DNA from: JASGCK01 sp031430035
GTDB lineage: Bacteria; Pseudomonadota; Gammaproteobacteria; Burkholderiales; Burkholderiaceae_C
Length of the DNA stretch: 58,427 nt
NCBI GenBank assembly: GCA_031430035.1
Contig: JANPAS010000154.1
Span: 1 to 58,427, forward strand
Direction: 5' to 3'
Position 1 is the first letter of the stretch; every line of letters starts with the position of its first letter. Below the pieces are notes generated by a model that saw only the letters and a list, made by a program, of their open reading frames with translations, made no database searches and was not told where the DNA came from. Position numbers and translations under genes: made by a program. Shown here one piece after another: positions 48,371-57,403 of the stretch.

Positions 48371-49177
48371 ATGGACGCACAAATGCTGGAATCAATCCTC
48401 TCATTGCGCTGGGTCTCGGTGTGGCGGCGCAACTTTTTAGTTTGGCGCAAGCAAATGTGGGGCAGCCTCGTCTCGCACATTGCCGAGCCGCTCATCGCCC
48501 TCTTGGCCTTTGGCTACGGACTGGGCGCACTAGTTGGCAACGTACAAACGCCTTTTGGCACGGTGCCGTATTTCGTCTTTATCGCCAGCGGATTGATTTG
48601 CATGAGCACCATGAACTCGGCGAGTTTTGAAGCGCTTTACTCGGCGTACTCAAGGCTAGATCATCAAAAAACATGGCACGGCATTTTGAATGCCGCCGTC
48701 ATCATCGACGACATTGTGCTGGGCGAAATCGTGTGGGCGGCATTTAAAGGACTCTTTGCAGCCGCGATTATTTTGCTGGTGATGATGGCACTACTCTTGA
48801 TGGGTGGTCACGCACTCACGTGGCACATGGTCTTTGTGCTCCCAGTGCTGGCACTCGTTGCGCTCACTTTCTCCAGCATGGGGATGATCTTTACGGCGCT
48901 TGCTAAAGGCTACGACTTCTTTGCGTTTTATATGACGCTATTTTTAACGCCCATGATGTTTATGGCAGGCGGATTTTTTCCGCGTGAACAACTCCCTAAA
49001 ACAGCACAAATCATCACAGAATACATGCCGCTAACAGCAGCCGTGAACCTCGTGCGCCCCTTATTTTTAGGGGCTTGGCCAGAACATGTGCTCATTAATC
49101 TCAGCGTGCTGATCGTGGTGGCGATGATTTCTTTTGTGATTGCGCTGAAGCTGCTTCGCAAGCGGTTTGAACAGTAA
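48371..49177 (+). CDS. nodJ: ABC-2 type permease, NodJ-like
   Basis: 268 residues, six membrane helices. Typical NodJ features: LRWVSVWRRNFLVWRKQMWG at the start, FVFIASGLICMSTMNSASF, TWHGILNAAVIIDDIVLGEI, and PMMFMAGGFFPREQLPK. It pairs with the NodI-like ATPase. Converges on the large permease gene (17 bases apart). Confidence 0.88.
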   Translation: MDAQMLESILSLRWVSVWRRNFLVWRKQMWGSLVSHIAEPLIALLAFGYGLGALVGNVQTPFGTVPYFVFIASGLICMSTMNSASFEALYSAYSRLDHQKTWHGILNAAVIIDDIVLGEIVWAAFKGLFAAAIILLVMMALLLMGGHALTWHMVFVLPVLALVALTFSSMGMIFTALAKGYDFFAFYMTLFLTPMMFMAGGFFPREQLPKTAQIITEYMPLTAAVNLVRPLFLGAWPEHVLINLSVLIVVAMISFVIALKLLRKRFEQ

Positions 49178-49193
49178 ACCTGACCCTACGTTT

Positions 49194-51785
49194 TTACTCC
49201 GCCGCACGCAAACTCTGCATGACTGGTTGATTCAAGACTCCGCGCAGCGCCCACCAACCAATCGTCAGCGTCAAAGCGCTACCTACTAGCAAACCCACTA
49301 CAGGCAAGGCTGGCGAGAGTGCCCACTCGAAATTGAAGACCCATTTGGCTAGACCCCATGCTAGTAGCAGCGCGACGCTGGCCGCTAAAAATCCTGACAA
49401 GGCGCCAATACCTGCGAGTTGAACGGCTTGCACGCGCCTCAGTTGCTGGGTCGATGCGCCTAGCGCCCGCATCAGTGCAAAGTCTCGCTGGGTATGGCTT
49501 CCCGTGGTGTGCAGTGTGGCCAATAACACCAATAGACCTGCGACTAACGTAAAGGCAAATAGGCTCTCCACAGCACGGGTGACTTTGTTGATGACATTGC
49601 CAATCTCTAGGATGCTTTGCGTCAGGTCAATCAAGGTGATGTTCGGGAAGGCACGTAGCAATTGGTTGTCGAAGGCATAGGCATCGGAAGGCTTATTAGC
49701 TGGTGCTTTGAAGGCAGCAAGGAAAGTAATCGGCATCTCAGGCATGACGGCCTTGGGGTAGAGCACAAAGAAGTTCGCCCGCATAGACTGAAAATCGACT
49801 TTGCGCAAGGAAGTAATTTTTGCTTCACTCAATTGACCCGCCACATCAAAACGCAGGGTGTCGCCCAGTTTGAGTTTGAGCGTTTTAGCAAGACCCTCTT
49901 CAACACTGACCTCACCCTCGGCTTCGCTAGTCCAGCGGCCTGCAACCAAATCGTTGTGGCCAGGCAGCGTAGCCGTGTGCGAGATATTGAACTCGCGCTC
50001 GACCAAGCGTTTGGCGCGCTCATCCGTATAGTTGGCGGCGCTGACAGGTGCATCGTTGACGGCAATCAAACGCGCACGCAGCATAGGGAAGAAGTCATAT
50101 TGCTTGGCACGATCTGGAGCGCCTGATGCGGCGTTCAGTGCGCCGTCAAGTAGCGCTGTGAAGGCAACTTGCTGCTCTGGCAGCACGTTAATCACCATGC
50201 GACTAGGTGCATCCACAGGTCGTGCTTTTTGCCAGTTGTCCAGCAAGTTATAGCGCAGCAGAATCAATAAAAACAGCGCAAGTAACCCGATGGAGAGGCT
50301 CGCCACCTGCACGGTGGTTTGCACGCGGTGCGAGAGCACTTGGCGTGTGGCGAGTCGTAGCGTTTGCAGTTCTGGCGACTGCATCGCACCGCGCTGCTGC
50401 AAAGTTTTGAGTAGCCCAAGCGCCCACCACGCCAGTCCTGCAAACACCAAAAGCGCCAAGGCAAAGCCGCCTGTGGTCATCAGGCCAAGTAACCAGTCTT
50501 TGCTAGAAATCAGCAAGAGCGCCGTAAACCCAAGTACGCCCACCAGCAGCGTGAGTAGCGACGCAGCCTTGATCTCGCCTACGTCACGGCGCAGTACGCG
50601 CAGCGGCGGCGTACCCGCCAACTGCAGCACAGGCGGCAGGCCAAAGCCCAAGAGCAGCGTCACCCCTACACCCACACCAAACACCAGCGGCCACAGACTA
50701 GGCGCAGGCAGCGCAGTGTCCATCACCTGCGCTAACACCGAGACAAACACCTGATGCAGTCCAAAGCCGATCGCGCAGCCCAACAAACTAGCCGCAATGC
50801 CCACGGCAAAAAACTCCAGTGCAAAACCCCATGCAATGTCTGATTGCGATTGACCCAGCACGCGGCGCAGGGCGCAGTCATCAATGCGCTTAGCAGCAAA
50901 ACCGCGCGCCGAAATCGCGACGGCAGCAGCGCAAACCAAGGCACACAGCAGCGCGACCAAATTCAAAAACTTCTCGGTGTTATCTAAAATTTGTTTGGTC
51001 TCAGGGCGACCACTCTCTATCGAATCAAGCCGCGTACCTTTCAGATTAGGAATTAAAACGCCTGCTTCTTGGATAAACCGTCCTAGTGCAGCACTCGCGG
51101 CAGCGTTCTCGCTCGGGGCTTTCACGGCAAACCGATACGTCACGCGGCTTGCAGGCTGAATCAGCTGCGTGGCTGCCAAGTCAGCCGAATTCATCATCAC
51201 GCGCGGCGCAAAGTTTAAAAAGCCTACCCCTCGGTCAGGTTCTGACACCACAATTTGCGTAATTTTGAAACTGGAGTCCCCCAGCAAAAGCGTATCGCCA
51301 AGCTTTAGACCCAGCGTGCCGAGCAAAGAGCGCTCCAGCCAAACTTCGCCCAACTTAGGAATAGATTTTGTAGTGACGCCATCGGTTGATTCGGATGCAA
51401 TTTTTAAACTACCCCGGAGTGGGTAGCCCGCTTCAACCGCTTTAAGCGCCACTAATTTTGAGGTGGGTAAGCCGTCCAAGCCATTGCCTTGCAGGCCAAT
51501 ATCCGTAGGGGCTGCACGAGCCATAGTCGGGAAAGACAAGCTAGATGCGGCCTGCAGGCCATGCCGTTTTGCGATTTCTAGGATGGCAGGCGGCGTGGGC
51601 TGATCGCTCACCACCACCGCATCACCACCCAAGAGCTGCTTCGCGTCACGGTTAAAAGCACTGGATAAGCGATCGGCAAAAAGACTAACGGAACTGAGTG
51701 CGCCAACAGCCAGAGCCACAGCGGCAATCAGCATGGTGAGATCGCCCGAGCGAAGATCGCGCAGGGTATTTTTTAAAAACGTCAT
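49194..51785 (-). CDS. Large FtsX-type ABC permease (YbbP-like)
   Basis: 863 residues from the ATG at 51783-51785 (MTFLKNTLRDLRSGDLTML), overlapping fdhD by ATGA. Two FtsX/MacB repeats with about ten membrane helices: one after a periplasmic domain (to about 230), the other at the C-terminus (FTLVAGLLVLLATLHTTG; DFALMRALGASTQQLRRVQ). The YbbP type is normally paired with a YbbA ATPase involved in lipid or lipoprotein export; no such ATPase is adjacent. Two repeat-like stretches occur (51468-51505 and 51545-51565; DIGLQGNGLDG and HGLQAASS). Linkage to the formate dehydrogenase genes is probably incidental. Confidence 0.88.
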   Translation of the reverse strand: MTFLKNTLRDLRSGDLTMLIAAVALAVGALSSVSLFADRLSSAFNRDAKQLLGGDAVVVSDQPTPPAILEIAKRHGLQAASSLSFPTMARAAPTDIGLQGNGLDGLPTSKLVALKAVEAGYPLRGSLKIASESTDGVTTKSIPKLGEVWLERSLLGTLGLKLGDTLLLGDSSFKITQIVVSEPDRGVGFLNFAPRVMMNSADLAATQLIQPASRVTYRFAVKAPSENAAASAALGRFIQEAGVLIPNLKGTRLDSIESGRPETKQILDNTEKFLNLVALLCALVCAAAVAISARGFAAKRIDDCALRRVLGQSQSDIAWGFALEFFAVGIAASLLGCAIGFGLHQVFVSVLAQVMDTALPAPSLWPLVFGVGVGVTLLLGFGLPPVLQLAGTPPLRVLRRDVGEIKAASLLTLLVGVLGFTALLLISSKDWLLGLMTTGGFALALLVFAGLAWWALGLLKTLQQRGAMQSPELQTLRLATRQVLSHRVQTTVQVASLSIGLLALFLLILLRYNLLDNWQKARPVDAPSRMVINVLPEQQVAFTALLDGALNAASGAPDRAKQYDFFPMLRARLIAVNDAPVSAANYTDERAKRLVEREFNISHTATLPGHNDLVAGRWTSEAEGEVSVEEGLAKTLKLKLGDTLRFDVAGQLSEAKITSLRKVDFQSMRANFFVLYPKAVMPEMPITFLAAFKAPANKPSDAYAFDNQLLRAFPNITLIDLTQSILEIGNVINKVTRAVESLFAFTLVAGLLVLLATLHTTGSHTQRDFALMRALGASTQQLRRVQAVQLAGIGALSGFLAASVALLLAWGLAKWVFNFEWALSPALPVVGLLVGSALTLTIGWWALRGVLNQPVMQSLRAAE

Positions 51786-52642
51786 CGCTCGATTTTGCCA
51801 GCACCTGTATAGCAAAGGTAACGCACGTTCAACGCACGTCCAATCGTGGTGAGTCCAATGCGCGTGGCGACATCAAAACCCATTTGCGTAATGCCACTGC
51901 GCGAGACGACAAACGGCACACCCATTTGCGCGGATTTGATGACCATCTCGCTGGTGAGTCGGCCCGTCGTGTACAGAACTAAATCGGAATGATTCACGGA
52001 AGCACTGCTGGAAGCCTTACTGGATATGGCCTGCAGGCTCATCCAGCCTGCCAATGTATCCAGCGCATTGTGCCTGCCTACGTCTTCGACATGATGCAAA
52101 AGTGTTGCCTCAAGTGATGCCGCATCGACCCGAAACAACGCACAACCATGCACCGAGCCCGATGATTTGTAGGTCGTGTCTTGCTGCCGAATCAAGCTCA
52201 AAATCTCAAAGAGTGCAGCCTGCGGCAAACGTGCGTCGGGCAGTTTAATGGCGTCGATGTCGTCCAGTAATCCGCCAAAAATGCTGCCTTGACCGCAGCC
52301 CGTAGTGACCACGCGCCTAGCCGTGCGTTCTTCAATGGCGGCAATGCCCGCATGGGTTTTAACGGCTGCTGCGCCACCCTCTTCTGAGCCTTCCCAGTCC
52401 ACCGTAATGGAGTCCACGTCCTGCGGAGTTGTAATTAATTTTTGATTGAGCAAGTAACCCAGCACGAGCAGTTCTGGGTTCACGCCCAGCGTCATCAAGG
52501 TCACGATTTCCCGTTTATCCACATAAACGGTCAGCGAGCGTTCTGCCGGTATAGAGACGAGTTCTTGTTCGCCCGCTTCGTTTGTCGCGGTAATCGCGTG
52601 CGTGAGTGGGGCGCGTGCGTGGGTCAGATGCGGTATTGCCAT
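51782..52642 (-). CDS. fdhD: Formate dehydrogenase sulfurtransferase FdhD
   Basis: 286 residues from the ATG at 52640-52642. FdhD passes sulfur from IscS to the molybdenum cofactor of formate dehydrogenase. Family motifs: SIPAERSLTVYVDKRE, GVNPELLVLGYLLNQKLI, the cysteine loop VVTTGCGQGSIFG, SGSVHGCALF, DVGRHNALDTLAGW and TTGRLTSEMVIKSAQMGVP. The loop has a single Cys, the essential one in E. coli, not a CxxC pair. An insert LQAISSKASSSAS comes from a dispersed repeat (52008-52047). Follows the alpha-subunit gene by 19 bases. Confidence 0.95.
   Translation of the reverse strand: MAIPHLTHARAPLTHAITATNEAGEQELVSIPAERSLTVYVDKREIVTLMTLGVNPELLVLGYLLNQKLITTPQDVDSITVDWEGSEEGGAAAVKTHAGIAAIEERTARRVVTTGCGQGSIFGGLLDDIDAIKLPDARLPQAALFEILSLIRQQDTTYKSSGSVHGCALFRVDAASLEATLLHHVEDVGRHNALDTLAGWMSLQAISSKASSSASVNHSDLVLYTTGRLTSEMVIKSAQMGVPFVVSRSGITQMGFDVATRIGLTTIGRALNVRYLCYTGAGKIER
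52008..52047. repeat. Dispersed intragenic repeat, copy in fdhD
   Basis: Coding strand GGATGAGCCTGCAGGCCAT then ATCCAGTAAGGCTTCCAG. The most complete copy together with that at 16784. Adds the peptide LQAISSKASSSAS between GW and the conserved LVLYTTGRL. Confidence 0.55.
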
Positions 52643-52661
52643 AGGGTGCAAATCGTAACCG

Positions 52662-55544
52662 CTAGGCTGACATGCTCCGCGCAAACCCAAACTCTGTGCC
52701 CATTACACCGCCTTTGGCAACCCGCACAGCGCAGTATTTGAACTCTGGAATTTTTGCCACGGGGTCGTAAGCCGAGTTGGTCAGCTTGTTAGCCGCCGCT
52801 TCATAGTACGCAAACGGAATGAACACCACTCCTGACGGCGTGCCATCGTCTTGGCGTACATGGATCACAATTTCGCCACGGCGTGATTGAATGGTCACCA
52901 CATCACCAGCTTTGAGGTTCTGCTTTGCCATATCAGCACCGTTCATCGACACCGTCGCCATGGGTTCAATGGCATCCAATACCGTCGCGCGGCGCGTCAT
53001 CGAGCCCGTATGCCAATGCTCAAGTTGACGGCCTGTAATTAGCACCATGGGGTACTCGGTATCTGGCCGCTCGTTGGCAGGAATGATGTCAGCTGGAACG
53101 AGTTTGACACGGCCATCAGCCGTTGGGAAATCTTCAATAAAGATCGTAGGACTGCCTGGATCTTCAGCCGTTAAGCATGGATAAGTCACGCTAGAGTCGC
53201 GCTGCAAACGCTCCCACGTAATGCCCGAGAGAGCGGCGTGCATGGCTTGGCGCATCTCCTCGTACACATTGGCAACGCCCGATTGATCGTCATGTCCGTC
53301 GCCTGCAAACGAAGCTTCGCTCATGTACTTCCAATCAAGTCCCATGCGGCGTGCGATTTGCTGCAAGATCCACAAATCTTGCCTCGCGTCACCTGGCGGG
53401 CGAGTGGCTTGCTTGCCTAGCTGTACCATGCGGTCGGTGTTGGATGCCGTACCCGTTTTTTCTGGCCACGCGGAGGCAGGCAAAATGACATCGGCAAGCC
53501 ACGCGGTCTCGGTCATAAAAATATCTTGCACGACAAAGTGTTTGAGCTCAGCCATGGCGTGACGTGCGTGATTCAAATCGGGGTCACTCATGGCAGGATT
53601 TTCACCCTCGACAAACATGCCGTGAATCTTGGCTAGGTTGCTGTCTTCAAACAGCGCGGCGGCCATCGTCTCCACCACGGTGAGTCCAGGCTTGCTATCC
53701 AACTTCGTGCCCCAAAAATCTTCAAACCATGCATGGGCTGCCGCGTTATCCACGCGCTGGTAGTTGGGGAACATCATCGGGATCAAACCCGCATCGGACG
53801 CGCCCTGCACGTTATTTTGACCGCGCAGTGGATGCAGACCAGAGCCTGGCTTGCCAATTTGCCCTGTGACGGATACCAGCGCAATCAAACAGCGGGCGTT
53901 GTCTGTGCCGTGCACGTGCTGCGATACGCCCATGCCCCACAAAATCATCGCAGATTTGGCCTTGGCAAAAGCACGTGCGACTTCGCGCAGCGTCTCTGCT
54001 GGGATGCCGCAAATCGGCGCCATCAGTTCGGGGCTATAGCCTTTCACGTTTTCCTTGAGTGCTTCAAAATTGCTAGCGCGGTCGCGAATAAACGCCTCGT
54101 TCACCAAGCCCTCTTCAATTACGGTGTGAATCATGGCGTTGAGCATCGCGACATCGCTATCGGCCTTGAACTGCATGGTGCGCCAAGCGTGCTTGCCAAT
54201 GTCGGTGATGCGTGGATCGCACAGCACAATCTTCGTACCCTTCTTCGCCGCGTTTTTCATCCATGTGGCCGCCACGGGATGGTTCGCCGTCGGATTCGAT
54301 CCAATCACCATCACGAGCTCGGAGTGCTCCACGTCATTGACTTGATTCGATACTGCACCAGAGCCCACGCCCTCAAGCAAGGCCGCTACGCTGGACGCAT
54401 GGCACAAACGGGTGCAGTGATCAACGTTGTTAGAACCAAATCCCGTGCGCACCAGCTTTTGAAACAAGTACGCTTCCTCGTTACTGCCCTTGGCTGAACC
54501 GAAGCCCGATAAGGCTTTGAGACCGTATTGATTTTTTAGTTTAAGAAATCCACCCGCAGCAAAATCGAGCGCTTCTTCCCAGGTCGCCTCACGGAAGATG
54601 TCTGATATTTCTTTATCCTGCGTGTCCAAAATGGACGGATCTTTGGCAACACCTGCTTTGCGAATCAATGGCTTAGTGAGACGTCCCGAGTGATCCACGT
54701 AGTCGAAACCAAAGCGCCCTTTGACACACAGCCTGTCATGATTTGCAGGACCGTCGCGACCATCGACAGCGACAATTTTTTCGTCTTTCACTTTGTACGT
54801 GATTTGGCAACCCACGCCGCAAAATGGGCAAACGGAATCGACTTCGCGATCTACTTTTTGTGAGCCCACCAAGGTCTTGGGCATCAGCGCGCCCGTTGGG
54901 CAAGCTTGCACGCATTCGCCGCAAGCCACGCAGGTGGACTCTTGCATTGGATCGTCCAAATCGAAGACGATTTTGCTGTGCGAGCCGCGCATGGCGTAGC
55001 CAATCACGTCATTCACTTGCTCTTCGCGGCAAGCACGGACGCAGCGTGTGCACTGGATGCAAGCATCCAAATTGACCAACATCGCGGGATGGCTGGCATC
55101 GCTCCAAGATGAGGATGATTCGCGGCGAATGGCTTTGAGTTCGGGACGGACTTGCACATCCATTTTTGCTGCGTGGAGTGATAACTCACCGTGCGGTAAT
55201 TGCTCACCAGCAGCGTCTTCTTTGTCATTCCACTTGTAACCCTCGTCTGGCATATCAGAGAGCAGCATCTCCAGCACCATTTTTTGACTCTTCACCGCGC
55301 GAGGTGATTCGGCCTGCACTTCCATACCTGCCGTGGCGTTACGGCAGCAACTTGGTGCGAGCACGCGCTCGCCTTTGATCTCGACGACACAAGCGCGGCA
55401 ATTGCCATCCGCTCGGTAGCCGTCTTTGTAGCAAAGGTGCGGGATATCGACGCCATGTCGCTTAGCGGCGTTCAAGATAGATTCGCCGTTTTTAGCAGCG
55501 ATGTCTTTGCCGTCAAGCGTGAAGTGAATGAGTTGGTCAGTCAT
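52662..55544 (-). CDS. fdsA: NAD-linked formate dehydrogenase, alpha (catalytic) subunit
   Basis: 960 residues from the ATG at 55542-55544 (MTDQLIHFTLDGKDI), with AAAGGA ahead. Iron-sulfur N-terminus: [2Fe-2S] HLCYKDGYRADGNCRACVV, a His/Cys segment and paired 4Fe-4S sites (CIQCTRCVRACREEQ; CVACGECVQACPTGA), then the [4Fe-4S] CPFCGVGCQITYKV of the molybdopterin domain. The metal-binding Cys is in HCTRLCHASSV (no selenocysteine). The C-terminal domain ends with the cofactor-binding LTGRxLEHWHTGSMTRR-like region (QLEHWHTGSMTRR). Oxidises formate to CO2 in the cytoplasm with the FdsGB-type subunit. 25 bases after the beta gene. Confidence 0.96.
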   Translation of the reverse strand: MTDQLIHFTLDGKDIAAKNGESILNAAKRHGVDIPHLCYKDGYRADGNCRACVVEIKGERVLAPSCCRNATAGMEVQAESPRAVKSQKMVLEMLLSDMPDEGYKWNDKEDAAGEQLPHGELSLHAAKMDVQVRPELKAIRRESSSSWSDASHPAMLVNLDACIQCTRCVRACREEQVNDVIGYAMRGSHSKIVFDLDDPMQESTCVACGECVQACPTGALMPKTLVGSQKVDREVDSVCPFCGVGCQITYKVKDEKIVAVDGRDGPANHDRLCVKGRFGFDYVDHSGRLTKPLIRKAGVAKDPSILDTQDKEISDIFREATWEEALDFAAGGFLKLKNQYGLKALSGFGSAKGSNEEAYLFQKLVRTGFGSNNVDHCTRLCHASSVAALLEGVGSGAVSNQVNDVEHSELVMVIGSNPTANHPVAATWMKNAAKKGTKIVLCDPRITDIGKHAWRTMQFKADSDVAMLNAMIHTVIEEGLVNEAFIRDRASNFEALKENVKGYSPELMAPICGIPAETLREVARAFAKAKSAMILWGMGVSQHVHGTDNARCLIALVSVTGQIGKPGSGLHPLRGQNNVQGASDAGLIPMMFPNYQRVDNAAAHAWFEDFWGTKLDSKPGLTVVETMAAALFEDSNLAKIHGMFVEGENPAMSDPDLNHARHAMAELKHFVVQDIFMTETAWLADVILPASAWPEKTGTASNTDRMVQLGKQATRPPGDARQDLWILQQIARRMGLDWKYMSEASFAGDGHDDQSGVANVYEEMRQAMHAALSGITWERLQRDSSVTYPCLTAEDPGSPTIFIEDFPTADGRVKLVPADIIPANERPDTEYPMVLITGRQLEHWHTGSMTRRATVLDAIEPMATVSMNGADMAKQNLKAGDVVTIQSRRGEIVIHVRQDDGTPSGVVFIPFAYYEAAANKLTNSAYDPVAKIPEFKYCAVRVAKGGVMGTEFGFARSMSA

Positions 55545-55569
55545 GATCTTGTCCTTTGGCTCAAATGAT

Positions 55570-57297
55570 TCAAGCAATCTCGTGGGCGAAATGTTTTTGG
55601 ATGGAGCGAATCGGATTCGGCGCTGCTTGCCCAAGTCCGCAAATCGACGCGTCGCCCATGACGACGGCCAAATCCTCCAAGGTTTCGCTATCCCATGTTG
55701 CGGCTTGCATCAAGGTCGCTGCTTTGGCTGTGCCCACACGGCAAGGCGTGCATTGGCCACAGCTCTCGTGCTCGAAGAATCGCATGATGTTGAGAGCCGC
55801 GTCGCGTGCCTTATCGTGTTGGCTCATCACCATGACGGCAGCCGACCCGATGAAGCAACCGTAGGGTTGCAACGTGTCGAAATCGAGCGGGATATTGGCA
55901 AGCGAGGCTGGCAAAATGCCGCCCGATGCGCCGCCTGGCAGGTAGGCGTAGAGTTCGTGTCCGTCCATCATGCCGCCGCAGAATTGATCCACCAACTCCG
56001 TCAAAGTGATACCTGCTGGCGCAAGTTTCACACCAGGATTTTTAACGCGACCTGATACGCTGAATGAGCGCAAGCCTTTGCGCCCATTCGCGCCAAAGCT
56101 GGTGAACCAGCTGGCGCCTTTTTCCAAAATCTCGCGCACCCAATAGAGGGTCTCGAAATTATGCTCGAGCGTCGGCTTGCCAAAGAGTCCTACTTCAGCG
56201 ATGAACGGTGGACGCATACGGGGTTCACCGCGCTTGCCTTCAATGCTTTCAATCATGGCGGACTCTTCGCCGCAGATGTAGGCTCCCGCGCCGCGTCTGA
56301 TATGGATTGCGGGCAAGGCACCCTGCAAAGCCAATGGGGGCGTGGCTTGCAGAGCAGCCACTTCTCGCTCCAAGATTTCACGGCAGCCGTGGTATTCGTC
56401 ACGCAGATAGATGTAGCAGGTCTGGATGCCCACCACTTGCGCTGCAATCAGCAGCCCTTCTAAAAAGCGATGCGGATCCCGCTCTAAGTAGGTGCGGTCT
56501 TTAAACGTACCTGGCTCCCCCTCATCGATGTTGACGGCCATGAGCTTTTCACCCGCTTGGCCTTTGACGATGCGCCATTTGCGACCCGACGGAAAACCTG
56601 CGCCACCAAGGCCGCGCAGTCCTGAGTCTTCCATGATCTTGATGGTGGCTTCGGAATCAATAGATTTGAGCAGCTCGTAACCACCTGCCGCTTGGTAGGC
56701 AGCGTAGTCGATGTAGTCCAACCGTTGATCGGATTGTGCATGCGTCGTTTTTCCAGCTTTCACCGCAGCCACTACTTTGTCAGTTGTTGCATTGGCAATT
56801 GGATTTTGGTGCACGGCAACCACAGGTGCTTGTTCGCAGCGACCAAGGCACGGTGCGGCAATGACTTTGACATCATCGCTGCCCAAAATGGCAGGCAGTC
56901 TAGCCATTAAATCCTTAGCGCCTGCCATTTCGCACGACAAGCTATCGCAGACCCTAACGGTGATGCCAGCAGCAGTATCGCCTTCGCGTAAAACTTCGAA
57001 GTGGTGGTAGAAAGTCGCAACCTCATACACCTCAGCCATAGGGATATTCATCTCTTTGGCGAGTGCTACCAAATGCCCCTCGTGCAGTCCGCGGTAGGCA
57101 TCTTGCAGCTTATGCAGGTACTCAATCAGCATGTCGCGCGGATAACCTGCTACTGGACGCTCGCCAATCAAGGCACAAACGGCAGCGAGCGAATCCGTGT
57201 CGGTTTGACGGCCTTTGAGCTTGGCCAAACGCCGCATCTTGGCGCGCATGGCGTCAGGTGTTGCGAGAGGCGTGCTTTGCGCGTTGTGGCTGGACAT
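55570..57297 (-). CDS. fdsB: Formate dehydrogenase beta subunit with fused gamma (NuoE-NuoF fusion)
   Basis: 575 residues from the ATG at 57295-57297, AGGGA ahead. N-terminal part (about 1-170) is NuoE/FdsG-like with its [2Fe-2S] Cys (VRVCDSLSCEMAG; APCLGRCEQAP). The rest is NuoF/FdsB-like with the NADH/FMN loop GLRGLGGAGFPSGRKW, EPGTFKDRTYLERDP, AYICGEESAMIESIEGKRG and the N3 cluster ESCGQCTPCRVG. In Cupriavidus FdsG and FdsB are separate; fusion is as in the two-subunit FDH1 of Methylobacterium. First gene of the operon fdsB-fdsA-fdhD; no fdsD is seen. Confidence 0.94.
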   Translation of the reverse strand: MSSHNAQSTPLATPDAMRAKMRRLAKLKGRQTDTDSLAAVCALIGERPVAGYPRDMLIEYLHKLQDAYRGLHEGHLVALAKEMNIPMAEVYEVATFYHHFEVLREGDTAAGITVRVCDSLSCEMAGAKDLMARLPAILGSDDVKVIAAPCLGRCEQAPVVAVHQNPIANATTDKVVAAVKAGKTTHAQSDQRLDYIDYAAYQAAGGYELLKSIDSEATIKIMEDSGLRGLGGAGFPSGRKWRIVKGQAGEKLMAVNIDEGEPGTFKDRTYLERDPHRFLEGLLIAAQVVGIQTCYIYLRDEYHGCREILEREVAALQATPPLALQGALPAIHIRRGAGAYICGEESAMIESIEGKRGEPRMRPPFIAEVGLFGKPTLEHNFETLYWVREILEKGASWFTSFGANGRKGLRSFSVSGRVKNPGVKLAPAGITLTELVDQFCGGMMDGHELYAYLPGGASGGILPASLANIPLDFDTLQPYGCFIGSAAVMVMSQHDKARDAALNIMRFFEHESCGQCTPCRVGTAKAATLMQAATWDSETLEDLAVVMGDASICGLGQAAPNPIRSIQKHFAHEIA

Positions 57298-57367
57298 ACT
57301 TTTCCCTAAAAAATCAATACCTACAGAGGCAAAGGGTTCATTCTGCACAAGCCCTGCCCTCTACCCG

Positions 57368-57381
57368 TTGACCCAAGTCAA
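57368..57381. promoter_or_regulatory. FNR-box-like palindrome upstream of formate dehydrogenase operon
   Basis: TTGACCCAAGTCAA: TTGAC and GTCAA with a 4-base spacer, 71 bases before the fdsB ATG. It resembles the FNR/ANR site TTGATNNNNATCAA with T-to-C changes in both arms. An oxygen- or redox-responsive regulator would fit formate oxidation, but the match is imperfect. Confidence 0.4.
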
Positions 57382-57403
57382 TTAGTGCCCACAAACGCGT
57401 CCT

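Noticed and set aside
49662..50126. 154-codon open frame on the plus strand
   Set aside because: Shadow of the large FtsX-type permease gene on the opposite strand.
53733..54497. 254-codon open frame on the plus strand
   Set aside because: Antisense to the well-supported fdsA gene; its composition is the reverse-strand shadow of GC-biased codons and it resembles no protein.
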